Notes under the pieces: model-generated | Told to the model about the DNA's origin: nothing | The model's database searches: none | The model's input: the letters and a program-made list of their open reading frames with translations, nothing else | Part shown: one piece after another, positions 36,987 through 49,852 of the stretch | How the letters are laid out: each line of letters opens with the position of its first letter | Numbering within the stretch: position 1 is the stretch's first letter | DNA from: Carallia brachiata | Taxonomy: Eukaryota > Streptophyta > Magnoliopsida > Malpighiales > Rhizophoraceae | Assembly: GCA_021464245.1 (NCBI GenBank) | Contig: JADCRB010000011.1 | Location: 78,686-142,685 of the forward strand | Length of the DNA stretch: 64,000 nucleotides | Reading direction: 5' to 3' | Translations under genes and position numbers: made by a program

Positions 36987-39900
36987 CTATCTGTTGTCAG
37001 AAGCAGTGTTGCCCAATGATGCTTTTCCATGCGACATGGCTACTGCAAGAGCCATATGCATGAGGCAGAGACCTTTGCCCTGTAGATATTGCATCGCCAT
37101 GGTGACATTGGATTCCATTAGGTTGACTACTTCTTTCCCAAAAGAAATTTGATCGGCGGATAGAGATATATTAATTCCTACACCAGCTGATGGGCTGAGC
37201 GTCAAACTGCTTGATCCCTAAGAAAAAAACCAGAAGACAAACTGTTAAGAGATGTCGGTGTGAACTGGATAATCAAGTGGTACATAACATCCGTAGTAAC
37301 ATGGCTTTATTGCTTAAGTTATGGGGCCATGAACGCAGGTTTCTCACTCGCCTACCAAAAGTTCACCACTAAATACTGTTATATGCCCACGACTGACTGG
37401 ACCTGTTTACTCATTGTGAGGCGAAGACATGCCTACAAACTTATCTTCCTAAAGCTACCAAGCTACGAGCCGTATGATCTAGTGATAAAGTAGTTGGACT
37501 CTTACAGTGCAATTGTTTTGGGAGAATTTGGGTGGAAAGGATCGGTTAAGAAAGAATTGGATGGGAATGCTTTTAATTCCTGCGTTTGATATTTAGTTGA
37601 GAAAGAAATCAATTCTAACCGAACCGGAAAACACTCACGTGGACCCACCTATTTTCAATCTCACCAAAATGGTGAGAAAATGACGCTGACTAAAGACTGA
37701 TAATGCTCTGGTTTATGCAATTATGAAATTAACCTTGGTATTATCAATTCCAAAACACCAGTTACTTGGGTAGATAACGTGCTTGCTTCTCTCTTCTTAG
37801 GGGTAAAATGCTTATTTTGAAAAAATTGTTTTCTTCCGCTCCATTTTCTCTATCATATCAAAACAATAAATTTTTTTTTCTAACTTTCTTTCTCACTTAA
37901 TTCTATACTATCTAAATAACTATTAAATTATTTTTTTTTTGTCAATTAGTCTAGTAACTAGGGTGCTTTATTAAAGATTAAAAGAAAATAAACTATAGAG
38001 AACCCCGTCTAATCGGTTGGAGAAAGCATGCTCCAACCGCTCGAATAAAATCCGAACACTATTAAATTTTTTTTTTCTTTTTTTCCTTTCCGTTTCTTCC
38101 TCATCTGAACTTTTTTTTCACTTTCTTTCTCTCCGCACTTTCAAATCTAAACACAACATTAATTCACCGACCAGGCTTAAATCTTTGTATCGATAAAAAA
38201 AAAAAGAAAAAAAAAGAAAGAAAGAAAAAAAAAATAAAAAGAAAAAAGAAAACTTCCCATCCTGAAGGGTTGTTTGCAGCAACGGGTATCGGCATAATTT
38301 GCTCAGAGTGAAGCAACTATCAATTATTGAGAGGTAAAACGAAATATTTTCATTGTAGCATTCTCATCCTTGCTGTGATCCAAAAAGGAAATCTAAAGGA
38401 AGCGCTAACCCCAGTCTATTACGAACCGCTGGCAGCGTAATCTGCCAAGCGGGATCAGGTCATTACATGCCTTTTCAGTTTGATTGATAGCGTGAGCATT
38501 CAACATCTTGGCAAGTAAGCCAATGAGATAAAGACGGCAAGCTTGTTTCAGTTCAAAGAGAAGGAAAAAAGTTGCATAAAGAGAAGGGAGCACCTCAGCT
38601 TGGCCTTCTGCAATGAGTGGAATGACTGCTCCTGCTCTTTCTATTCTTCTCATGCTTAGCACCTGCATTTTTCATGTTACAATATAGCAATATCTCTTGA
38701 ATCCTGGCACCCCATGCTAGGACTCGTCCAAAGTTTCTCACTCATGTCATCATGATGGTTTAACCAAGCCCATGTCATCACGATGGTTTAACCAAAGAAA
38801 AAAGAAAATAACCGAATTCTGTCTCGGATAAGCGGAGAAAATTGCGACTGATGTTTTCCTACGAGCATCTGTTTTCATACCGTGACTTGAAGTTGAAGAA
38901 ATTTGACATACTGTATGATCTCATCCAGCATAGGTGCCTTGTCAGGCTGCAAATGGTGAATGTGGAGTTCCAACTTAAAGCTGTGCTGAACTTACTGCAA
39001 GCATTTGCTGAGAATAAAGTGACACTTTTGTGTCTGATCCATGCAAAAGTGAATTCTTAACCGGATATGTTGTGTTTCCATGCCCAGCAGTGAACAACAG
39101 AATCAACAAAAGAAAAGTCTATTGGTGAAACATAAGCCATTCCAACTCTGAAGGTAAGAATTTGGAAAAAGCTTGTCAATGAGTCCACTAGAAACCTGAT
39201 ATAAGGCACATCTTTGTAGAGATTTCATTTAAATGACAATTATCATCCCTGTGCTTCTCAGATTCCTTTTTTTTTTCCTTCTTTTTCTCAGTTTCATGAA
39301 TTGTGAAATCATGAATGTTTACCATAAGCTAATGTCTGCCACGTAAAAAGTGCCTGCTTACATGCAAGATAGAAAATTATGATAAAAGCAATGCATTGCG
39401 ATTTATAGTGGAGTGAGGTATGAGTTCTTGCAGATTCCTCATCCTTTCAGCAATTTTCTCCCTTCGAAGCTGCTCCAAATGTTTAAGGCAGATAATGATT
39501 AAGAATATTCACAAAAAAGACTAGAATCTGAGCGCCTTATACAATTTCATTTGACATTAAAACTTCAATGCACCACAGTGTGCAGCTACATATCTGATTA
39601 CAAGTATGACTTACTCTTTCAGCTATGCTATGTGGATCTGTGGCCTGTCCACGACGTGCCCTTACACGAGACTTTCCTGTTCCATTGCATATTATTTGAA
39701 CGCTATAAAATGTTTGGGAATCCCCCTAAGCATTATATAAACCCTGCTTATGTTTGCCAATATCAGACTACATCACCTGCGCCAACTAGTTGCTGCAAAT
39801 ATCTTTTTTATGATAGAAAGATTTGTTTCAAAACTTATAACGACAAAAATCTTTTCGTTTTTCTACCAGTGATAGAAATGAACTTCACTCATTTAGCAGC

Positions 39901-40923
39901 TATCCTTCAGATCAAAACAGATGGGATTTTATCGTTCATAGAAGAGTAAACTGAAAATACAAGTACCTGTATGAGAGATGATAATTCATTTGCTGTCATT
40001 TCCATGTTGTGCACAGCAGCAAGAGAAGTGGAAGGGCAATTGTTATATTCTTTCCCCTGCTGGTTAAAAAGTTAATACAGATGAAAGCCTTCAGCCAGGA
40101 AAAAACAATACAGACAGAGCTAGGTATAACGGATATGATAAATCCCCATTGGCATGAAGAAGCCATTTAAACTAGGCTGAACCAGACGAAGCGACTGTCA
40201 TGCTAGAGTGAAATAATTCTTGAATAAATACCTCTGGGATGACAGATCCACACAAATTATCAAGAAGCAGGATTCTATCCATGCTGGCATATCTCTTCCC
40301 CAAAGCATCCACATTATCATCCATATATCCTCCTTGAAGACCCGACTCCTGCGCTGTGTCCTGTACCATCACAGGACATGCGGAAGATACAGACCAGAAC
40401 TGCTGCAATGTTGAATGATTCTGCAGCTCTTTGAATGAACTATGATAGTCAGATTGCTCAGTTTCATCACATTCAGTAGTGTATGTCTCAATAAAGGAAG
40501 AGGAAGATGTCTGATCATCAATTGTTCCAGGCTGCTTTTGACAACCAAGATGCAATGGATTCAATGTTGGAAGGGCTGTATTATATTGCAAGTCCATATT
40601 TCCAACTTTTACTCCACCATTCATCATCTCACTCGGACAAGAAGAACCATTGCAATGTTGAACTCCGATCTGATGAGATTCTCCAGAGATTAAACCCTTG
40701 TCAACGGCGTAATCCAAATCGTTGCCAAGAAAACCAGGTGAATTATCTCGAGCAGCCAATGCTCCCTCACTTCTGTTCGAACTGATCACACTCAAATGTG
40801 GGTTCCTTTTGTCATCATCACACAGTCTAATTGAACTGACAAAAGGCGAATTCGGTTGAACGGTTTCACTACAAGCGAACGTGATGAGGAAGAGATAACA
40901 TGTTCAGAATAGTCATCCATCAT
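36987..40923 (-). CDS. bHLH transcription factor, UNE12/LRL group (apparently damaged)
   Basis: Seven exons in gene order: 40923-40232, 40059-39967, 39671-39615, 39469 to about 39415, 38946-38881, 38662-38594, 37217-36987. The bHLH is built from four of them: RVRARRGQATDPHSIAER, LRREKIAERMRNLQELIP, DKAPMLDEIIQYVKFLQLQ, then VLSMRRIERAGAVIPLIAEG. Basic-region His, Glu and Arg in the H-x3-E-x3-R spacing are present, so G-box-type E-box binding is expected. The last exon (LMESNVTMAMQYLQGKGLCL) is the conserved C-terminus of the group. Problems: exon 1 needs one more base near 40873 (start MMDDYSEHV in one frame, CSETVQPNS in another). The exon ending after helix 1 also has no GT donor where one is expected (CACTCCACTATAAATC). 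Exon 1 is unfamiliar, but its splice phases fit. The 1.4 kb last intron holds a hairpin at 38014-38039. Confidence 0.75.
38014..38039. repeat. Perfect 9-bp hairpin in a bHLH intron
   Basis: CGGTTGGAG and CTCCAACCG are exact reverse complements separated by AAAGCATG. It lies inside low-complexity A/T-rich sequence that may be an inserted element. Confidence 0.7.
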
Positions 40924-42473
40924 CAAATTATCAAAATCCGATATCAAAAGTAAATGAAATTCACAGCAGTCAGCCTCTATACTGCCAAAGAACCTCAGAG
41001 CCAGTGATGCACGTAATATAAGGAGAAGAAGCAATTTGAGCCCCACTTAATTATATCTTGCAAGTAGCAAATAGAGGTTGAATTCTCATTTTGTTTTCTC
41101 AAAAAAAAAAAAAAAAGAAAAGCAAATGGCATGTGGTCAAAAGCCATTAACACAAATGCAAACCATCAATAGATTTAAGGGTAATGTTATAAACACCACA
41201 AACTAGATCAAAAAGAGCACGAAATTTGAATTTTTTATATGTTTTGGTGTGAGTCATAATTTTTTTTAACAAAACTAAATTTATAAAAAAATTTCAATTA
41301 ATATTTAGTATTGCCTTAAGTAATATTTAGTATTACTTTAAACATAATTTTTATAATAAAAATAAAATTTATATAATATATAATATTATTTATTGTTTTT
41401 CAAAATATTATTTTAAATGTATATAATATTATTTTACATCAAAATTTTTTAAAATAGAAATCCCCACATTTTGAATTTTAAATTAAACAAACTCCACATT
41501 TGGATTGATTCGAATTTTACGAAGACAACTTCCCCCGTAAATGTACTTTAAAAAAAAAAACAAAAACAAAAAATAACATGCTGTTGAGAAGATCAGAACC
41601 GTTGCTTCGTGCGTTTAGCCGTTGATCATATGATTTATACCTTCAGACGTTCCTCATTTTATACACATACCATGAGATCCACCACATGACCTTGGTCCTT
41701 AGTTTTTTTTAGGGTAATTATACAAGTGTGTATTCATGATCTAATACCTGACTACAAATGCTTTGTAAGATGACACACCCGATAACTTTTTTTTGGTATA
41801 CATATATCAAATATTGTTTCTGATTAAGAGATTCATGAGGTCGCAATTTACATAGTATGGATGATTTTTTCTTTTATTTTCATAAACATTATTTTTTTTT
41901 ATAAAATTAAAACCAAGGGCTTTGAAGATAAAAGTGTAAATTCTCAAACTTTTAAACTTAAAGTATCCCTGAGATTTATTTAATAGATAGAGCATAATAT
42001 ATACATATATATTGACATAAGCATATTATATATATACAGTAAAGCAAAATGGACAAACAAAAGAAAACATAAAATTTGACTATAACATTTCGTTATGTTT
42101 CTTAGGTTATGAAGTATTGAATAAAATTTGAAAATGTAGGACTTTAAAATATCAAAGAAAGAGTAAACATCGTGCGCACACATAAAAAAAGAGTAAAAGT
42201 TGGTATTCGGACTTAATGGACGGATACTATGAACAAAATGTAATTAATTGCATGTTAAATATAACAACATTGATTTTTTAAGGAAAAACTTTTGTTTGAA
42301 GAAAAAGATTTTTTTTTATTTTAGTGTACTATGTATGCCATATAAAATTTGTATTTTAAATTTTAAAATAACACTTATTTATTTTTAATTTTTAGTTTTG
42401 TAATCTTTTCAAAAAAATATTTTTCAAAAAAATTTAATACAGTTATATTTTTTCTATAATTAATTACATTTTA

Positions 42474-42521
42474 GAGGTAGTGTCTAAACATTGGAGGTTA
42501 CATTTGTCCAGACACTACCTC
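42474..42521. repeat. 12-bp perfect inverted repeat
   Basis: GAGGTAGTGTCT (42474-42485) and AGACACTACCTC (42510-42521) flank a 24-nt loop. Possibly an internal hairpin of a MITE. No clear target-site duplication is seen. Confidence 0.7.
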
Positions 42522-43734
42522 CAGTGTAGTAACCACACCAATTAAAAAAAAAAAAAAAAACTCTTTGCACGCACTTCAGGGCCGTTAAGACCAAGAAGAA
42601 TACGATTAGTGCCACTTGTTTGTCTCATGGTTCGGAAATAAGTTGATGGTAAGTGTTAAAGTCACGTAATTAATGACAAAGATGACCTAGTGTTTGAATG
42701 GAACTTATTGCCTCAAACGGAATGGAAGTTATGGAACTAATAACTGGTTTTTTTTTTTCTACATATTTCATCATTTTACACTAAAAGATCATTCAAATGA
42801 ACGCATTAAATATTATTTAAGGAGATGAAGACTAGTAGTACTAAATTCACGAGGAATCCCATTCAATTAATTAAAAATCTCTTACAACCAATAAGATTTT
42901 TGTAGATTAATTGTAGTAAAACATTACCACATTAAAAGCATTTATGAAACTCGCCATTACCTATCATGCATCTACTATTAGATGTTAAATATATACGTAT
43001 ACGTTCATGAAATTTATTTATACGCCGTTGAGAATCATTTTTGATGCATTTATGATTTTTTATTCCACAATAAATTGAGTATAATCTACATAAGTTTTCC
43101 CATTGATTTTTCACATTATGAATTAGATATTAATGTATTAAATTTCCTCCATTGTGAGTTTTTGGATAAATATGGCGAGTTCATGAGTTGGTAAGATTGT
43201 TTTGTACCTGCTAATAAATGTATAGCAAGTACAACATCATATATTGATACAAATAATATTAATCCAACATTTTAAGGTTTAGAGCCCAATATGCTTCCTG
43301 AAATCACACTGAATGTCTTCATTTACAAAGAACCCTTCTTACTGACATGTCAGATATAAGATAAGGTACAGTAGGCATGATATATTTTTAATTTGAACTC
43401 TTTATCAATCAATTTGAACTCTTTATCAATTTATGAGAGCTCATCAAATCTCTTATATATATTTTACAAGTTATGGTAATATAATGACCTCATTTTCTCT
43501 AGATTTTAGACTCTCTTACTCCATTTGCACATCACAAACTTTAACATCAGAGTGTACCCCAGCACTCCCTAACTTTTATCTATCTTGGGAGTCATGATCC
43601 GGATCCCTCACCCATTAATTTGAATAAGAAGACCTGCTTCCATCTCTTTCGGATTTAGGTTTGATTTATATGATCACTGTCCGTCACCCAACAATCTCAA
43701 CAGGTCAACCTGCTTCATACTCTTTCAGACTCGG

Positions 43735-43738
<4 letters not shown>

Positions 43739-43798
<60 letters not shown>
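43739..43798. repeat. (AT)n microsatellite, about 30 units
   Basis: The longest uninterrupted dinucleotide run in the window. It is likely to be length-polymorphic. Confidence 0.95.
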
Positions 43799-43799
<1 letters not shown>

Positions 43800-44777
43800 C
43801 AAATTTATTAATATGGTATGAAACCATATACATAAGGAAATAAGGAATTCTTTTTAAGATGAAAGGTGACGTGTATTTGAATTTTAGACATTTTTTAAAG
43901 GGATTTGAAAGAAGTGAAAAAAAAGAAAAAAAAGACAAAAGGAACGAAGACCATCAAGGTTTTGAATCTTCATGGTTTGCCAAATGTCAAGAAAACTCAG
44001 TTCATGCATGCAATAACTGAATGATTCGCTTGGCAAATGCCTTCATTTAGATTTCCTTTTTGTTTGGTCAGTTCTTTCACTCTTTTTCATATGCGTACAA
44101 AGCGTGAGTAAGCGAGTCTAGGCATGACGGTTACAAGGTTTCTTGAACGAATTAGCAAACAAAAAGCCTTGCCAGTATCGATGGGTTAATGTTTGGAAGC
44201 GAAATTTCATGCCTTTGCACTTAATTAATGCCTCGCCGCTGAAACGTAGAATAAGATAATCAAATTCTTGATGATCGTCAATTACAATTCAAAAATTCAT
44301 GTGTCGTCCCGCATCAATTAATTAATTAGATATCACTGCAATTGATGATTAATTGATGATTACTGATTGAATAATGATCAACTTCACAAAATTTCACGAT
44401 TAACAGTTAATAGCCTAAAATTTAGAGTAACACTAAATTTATATAAAATTTTAAAAATCAAAATGAAGATTACCAAAAACTCATTTCTAAATCAGAAAAA
44501 AATATTAATTTGTGAAGAATCGGAAATGAAGTTTTTGTATAATATATCAATGCTCTTACTAATCTATATCTAATTTGAATCGTCATAATTCTATCCTTAT
44601 AAGTTTCAAATTTTCAATTAGAACTAAAATTGGAAATCTCCAAGATATAGATAACAAATGACTTATCATTGTCCAATTATGTAATGTATGAACAAAGATA
44701 AAAGTAAGTGAGATGCGAACTCTGGAGAGAAAATTAATTAAACCATTAAGGGCTTAATTAATTATTTATATATATTA

Positions 44778-45805
44778 TCAAGCCCCACCTGCACTAACCA
44801 AACCTCCAACAAATGGAATACCAATGGCTGGCAGCCACTCTTCCCCGTTTATGAATTCCGACACCGTGAAAACCTGAGCCACTGCCACGTCCAGAACCGG
44901 ATGTACTCCGGGCCACTTGACCCGGTTCGAGGTGGTAGCTCCAGGGCCCGAGTTTCCAAACTCTCCATAAAACACCGTTGCCTCGAAGCTTTGGTTCCAA
45001 CGCAGCCACCCTTCAGGGTTCACCACACCAGTTATGTAAGACTCCATGAACACAGTTCTCGCATAGGCTCGCCACGGCCTGCCGAGGTAGGTCCGGGTGG
45101 GGGACTTGGACATGGTCAACTCTTCGTCCCCCGTGACACTGCAGAGATGGAACGAAAAACCAGCCTCCTGGTGCGGATGCTCGCGGCCGTTAGCCGTCAG
45201 CGTGTTGCCTTGCTCGACCAGAGCTTGTCTGGCCACGATGTAGCAGCTCTGGAACACGGCCGGACCGTCCCCAAATATGAAGTCCACCGTCCCGTAAATC
45301 CAGCAGCTTTTGAAGAACTGGGGTCCGTTTTGGATGAACAAGGTGTCTTGATGACCCTTCATTGCACAGCGATAAAACGCAGCTTGTGGAGAGCTGGAAC
45401 GGACTGCTAGAGCTGGTCCGTTCTTCGGGTCGGCAACGTTTTCGATGGTTAAGTCCACGGCGAGGAAACCAAAGCCGTCGACTGCTAGAGTGGAGGTGTC
45501 TCGGCCTATGCCGGCCCTGTCGCCGGAAATGACGGTCACGTCGAGCCCTTCGCCGATCAGGGTGATGTTCCACTTTTCGGGCCCAATGTGCAGAGTCTCT
45601 TTGTACAGTCCCCTCTTTATGTAAATCGCGTAACGGTACGGGCTGTTGTTGGGGGCGGCTCCAATGGCTTCGGCAATGGTTAGAAAATCGCCGGAGCCGT
45701 CCATGGCCACGACGCTGTCGGCGGTTGCGGTTCTGGCGTTGTAGGAGAGAGTGAAAGGAATAATTAAAAGGGAGAAAGGATCATGGCCGTGGAAGAAATC
45801 TCCAT
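44778..45805 (-). CDS. Pectin methylesterase without inhibitor domain; catalytic Gln replaced
   Basis: Uninterrupted PME catalytic domain from about 45730 down to a stop at 44778. Region I is GLYKE, region III GHQDTLF (usually GYQDTLY), region IV GTVDFIFGD and region V YLGRPW, so both catalytic Asp and the Arg are present. Region II, normally QAVALR, reads GPALAVR (45414-45416 encodes Pro), so the first oxyanion-hole Gln is missing. No PMEI domain is found in the 1 kb upstream. The longest clean frame starts at 45710 and gives 310 residues. A better start is ATG 45803-45805. It needs one more T in the run at 45766-45769, after which a hydrophobic leader (LIIPFTLSYNA) joins the enzyme frame, and 1028 + 1 bases is an exact 343 codons. 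It could be a low-activity or inactive pectin-binding paralogue. Confidence 0.8.
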
Positions 45806-46385
45806 GGTTGGCTCTGCAAATTGCAAGATCCTTTTTAATTACATATGAATAAGACCATTTTCTGTTGGCAATAACTCGTTATAAACAAGGCTTATGCAAA
45901 CAGCACTGTTATAGATCCACACTGTTGGTAATTAAATTGTGTTCTTACTGCAACAAACACTGAAAAAATGTGTATTTACATTAAAAAAATGTACATAAAA
46001 AAAATGCATAACAAAGATTATATTTTTATAAATTTTTTAGATGTACATTTTTCAGTATAAATATATATTTTTTTCAGTATTTATTGTATCAATAACACAA
46101 TCTAACTGACAAGTTTGGCTCCCTAACATTTTTCCTTATGGAAATGACCTTATTTGACACTTTACATCCATTAATCGCCAAACAGACTTTTTGTCCTTTT
46201 TCCTTTCTGTGGTAATTTGATTTAAGACTCTTCTCTAAAAACATATAAAATAAAATAAAAAATAAGACTCCAAGCATAGGATAAAAATAATTATTAGAAT
46301 ACAGAGTCATAATATTCTTGATAGGATTATGAGATATTATATTCATTTTCTTATTTTTTAACCAAAAAAGTTTGCCAGAGCAATA

Positions 46386-46413
46386 TAAATAATAATAATA
46401 ATAATAATAATAA
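46386..46413. repeat. (AAT)n microsatellite
   Basis: About nine AAT units upstream of the third PME gene. Confidence 0.9.
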
Positions 46414-47225
46414 AGGCAAGTAATTATATGCTTCCTTCATTTGCATATGTAGTGATAGTCTACCTTGATCACAACTATTTGACTTAATTTATTGGAAGAC
46501 AACAAAGTATAGTTCTAATATACTTTCAAATGTTTTATTCATTTTAGCTTCACTCCATGATCGTTTATTTTAGGTGGCTGTGTGTCTTTTGGACAATGTA
46601 AAGTTTAATATGTGAGTCGTTGTAAATTTTATCCAAGAAACATAAATTTTTAGAATTGATTTTTTTTATCATGATATATAAGTTTTGTAACCAATAGATT
46701 TTGATTTCGAAGTTCAAAGCATGTTATCATAATCTTCCTTTTAACAAAAAAATGGGTTAAACAATTTTTATGTGATTCTGGTGCGTCACAGAACTTTCTT
46801 TTACTCATATATTGTCAAAGAGATTCCACTATGCACTATACCAATAATCCATGATTCCACGCAACGCCTTTTGATATCAGTGTATTAATGGCAAAATGGG
46901 TCAAATTACAAGACTTTGTTGATGATGTGCTCCTTCAATGTTAAAGGGGGAAAAAAAGGGCAATGCTACAAAACAGTGTTAGTGATGTATATTGTACTGG
47001 ACAATTAGTATATCAACGCAACGTTTGAGTTAGTCTATTAGGACAGATTAATGATTTTGATTTTGTAGGGTTAAAGGAAATTGAGCTCCTTCATGGAATC
47101 CTTGCCTGCAAATCTTAAATTTCGAAATTTAGATCACCTTTGTCTTAACGATACCATGAAACACGATTGATTTGAGTGAGTTGGTGAACTAAGAGTAAGA
47201 GGTTAGTGTACCAACTGTAAGAAGT

Positions 47226-47226
47226 N
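47226..47226. other. Single ambiguous base (N)
   Basis: The only non-ACGT character in the window (GAAGTNTAGG), in intergenic DNA. It indicates unresolved consensus quality in this assembly. Confidence 0.98.
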
Positions 47227-49822
47227 TAGGAATTTCCCCTAACAGAAGAGAAAAGTAATAATTTTTTCGCTTGTCCCTCCAAAAATATTTTAATAGTTAA
47301 AAATATACATTTTCATTTCAAAAGTTTCAAATTTTAAGACTAAAAAGTAAATTTTATGAAAATGTTAACAGTTATTAGTCCAACAACCTCTTAATAGATT
47401 GCAAAAAAAAAATCTTGCCTTCAACAACTCTAAGATACCTGTTCCCTCAAATTTTTTTTTTTTTTAAAAGCCACTAAGATACTTGCACGGTTCAATTCGA
47501 GCATTGGATAGGAATATAGGATAAACGTACAAACTCCAGTTTTTGATAAAAATCAAAATATTCGAAAATAACTTTATTATATCTTTCCCATGCATGAACT
47601 AGAATTCTATGTTAATTGACCAAACTCATATCTCAAAGTGAATATTCTCTTTGCTGTTAGGAAAAACATAAGGAAAATTCTTTGGGCTTTAAGTTCGAAA
47701 ATAACAACAAAATGATATATATTATTAGATAGTTAAACTTATAAAAAAATTAAAAAAAATTATTAAATACTATAAAATAAAATTGCATTACTACTTAAAT
47801 ATAGTCTTATAGTTTTGTTCTACGACATATTATCATTATATAAATGGTTTAAAGTTTCGTGTTGAGGGGATGCAGGGAGGTTCGAAAGGTCTATGTATTC
47901 AAAAGACATAACGAATATCATTATCATCATCTTGGATTCATTATTTGCACACATTATGCTTATACATTTTCCAAAGGGAAACTCAACCATATATGCTAAG
48001 CACAACATAGAGACAGGTTATCAGATTGGCTTTCAGAATTGAGAGGCTTAAAGCTTATTTATCCATGAAGCATGGTTTTCTTTGTTTTTTTTTTGGCGGT
48101 TTTTTGTAGTTTATAAAACAACATACCAATGTCAACTCCTTACGAAATCTACCTCAAAATGCTTTTGCACAAATTTTCAGGTCAAATCAAATATAAAAAA
48201 AGGACGGTTATGTTTTCGAGCATTGTTATACTAATATGAAAAACCTAATGCAAGAATATCTTAGTATAATTGCACAATTATGACCTTTATTTATATGTTT
48301 ATAACTTTTATCATTAATTTTGATTATAAAAAAAAAATTAAATTATACAAACGAATAATTATAATAATATAATGTTTTAGTTTACAATATATAATAGTAG
48401 TAATATAGTCGAAGAAGTCCAAAAGTATCGACGCACAACAAATACCCCAATAAACAGGTAACAATCCGGTAACTTAAACAAAAGTCAGCCCCTTGTAAGA
48501 ACACCACCCAGGGCATGAAGTAGATGGGTAACAATCCGTCTGTGTTTTTTATTCTGATCTCCATTTCCGTCCTTGCTCCCGACCCAACGGGATTTTTTTT
48601 TTTTTTCCGGTTGTAGATAGAAGAAGCCTGCTACTTAAAATTAACACTGAATAGATATCAATCCAATTAATTTACTTCAATGTCCAATTTTCTAAAACGT
48701 ACAATACATAAATCCAAAAAAACCCGAAAAAAATTCTGGTTTATCATTATTCGGTAATGTTTCAGAAATCTTGAACCCAAATCTTGATAGTTTCTATCAC
48801 GATCGGGGCATGCGGAAGCTCTTTTGTTAACAGTCGGACGGCAACTCTATCAGAATGGCCTTCAAGTTTCTGAACCATAGTTTTCTACGGGAGATCCCAC
48901 AGTTTCTGGCCACATAAAATGAGAAAGGATTTTAATTGTAAGAAATTAAAATGTTGAAAGGTGAAGCAAACATAGACCAACAAATTTTAACAACCAAACA
49001 AGCGAACTTATGATTTGATTGTGACTAGTTGGCGTCCTCCAATTCTTCCAGCCTTAAACTACCAAAATTGAACCACTTTACGTCCAAATTGCGCAAATTG
49101 CTAAGGGCGTTGCTAGGTGCACCAATAAAAGTAGTTTTTTTTTTCTTTTTTTATAAAATTAAAATTTAGATCAAAATAGTATTATCCCAGAGGTTTTTTT
49201 TTATATAAATTAAAATTTATATCAAAATGAATGTTATTTTAAAATATAAAGTATAGATACCAAACGAAATTTGTTAAAAAAATTCTTTTAAATTTTTTTT
49301 AAAAAAATCCAACTATTTATTATTGTTTAATTGCCTTGGTATACTTGTACTCGATACACCTAACATTTCCGAATTGTTAAACTAGGCAAGTAGATAAATT
49401 TAAAAGAAAAAAACTACTTCCTCGGAAATCAGAAATGGAAAGAGGAGAGACCACCACTTACACTGCACGCAGGTTGCACAGGCAGATTCTAATAAAATGG
49501 AAATTACCTAATTAAGAACACTAAATTAATTCAAATATAACAAAAACAAAAAGACCAAGATACTCTCTGCAAAAATAATAATTACCATGGATTTGCAAAG
49601 CCAAAGACTAAGAGAGCCAGAAAGGGGCACCGGGTGGAGAGTGGAGAGGCCGGCCATGGACACGAGAGTCAATAGCGGACACCCCACGAACTAGGTTATG
49701 TCTGAGGGTGAACGCCGGCTGTGCAGAGAATGGAGTTAGGCATTAGGATGGATTTGGTTAAACATAAAACTACAAATATATACAAATATTTATATATATG
49801 ATTTAAGGGTAAAATAAACTGA

Positions 49823-49852
49823 GCGGGGACGGGGACAGGGACGGGGACGAGG
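49823..49852. repeat. GGGGAC hexamer minisatellite
   Basis: Five tandem GGGGAC-like units (one GGGACA variant). It is strongly G-rich in an AT-rich setting and could form a G-quadruplex on the + strand. Confidence 0.75.

Larger units (their letters stand above)
41047..44777. other. AT-rich spacer between the bHLH gene and the third PME
   Basis: No gene is recognised. Very AT-rich (for example 41250-41460), with a 12-bp inverted repeat at 42474-42521 and a 60-bp AT microsatellite at 43739-43798. The short open frames here are low-complexity Ile/Tyr/Lys strings. Confidence 0.6.

Noticed and set aside
37460..37500. tRNA-like words (GATCTAGTGATAAAGTAG)
   Set aside because: No cloverleaf with acceptor and anticodon stems can be drawn.
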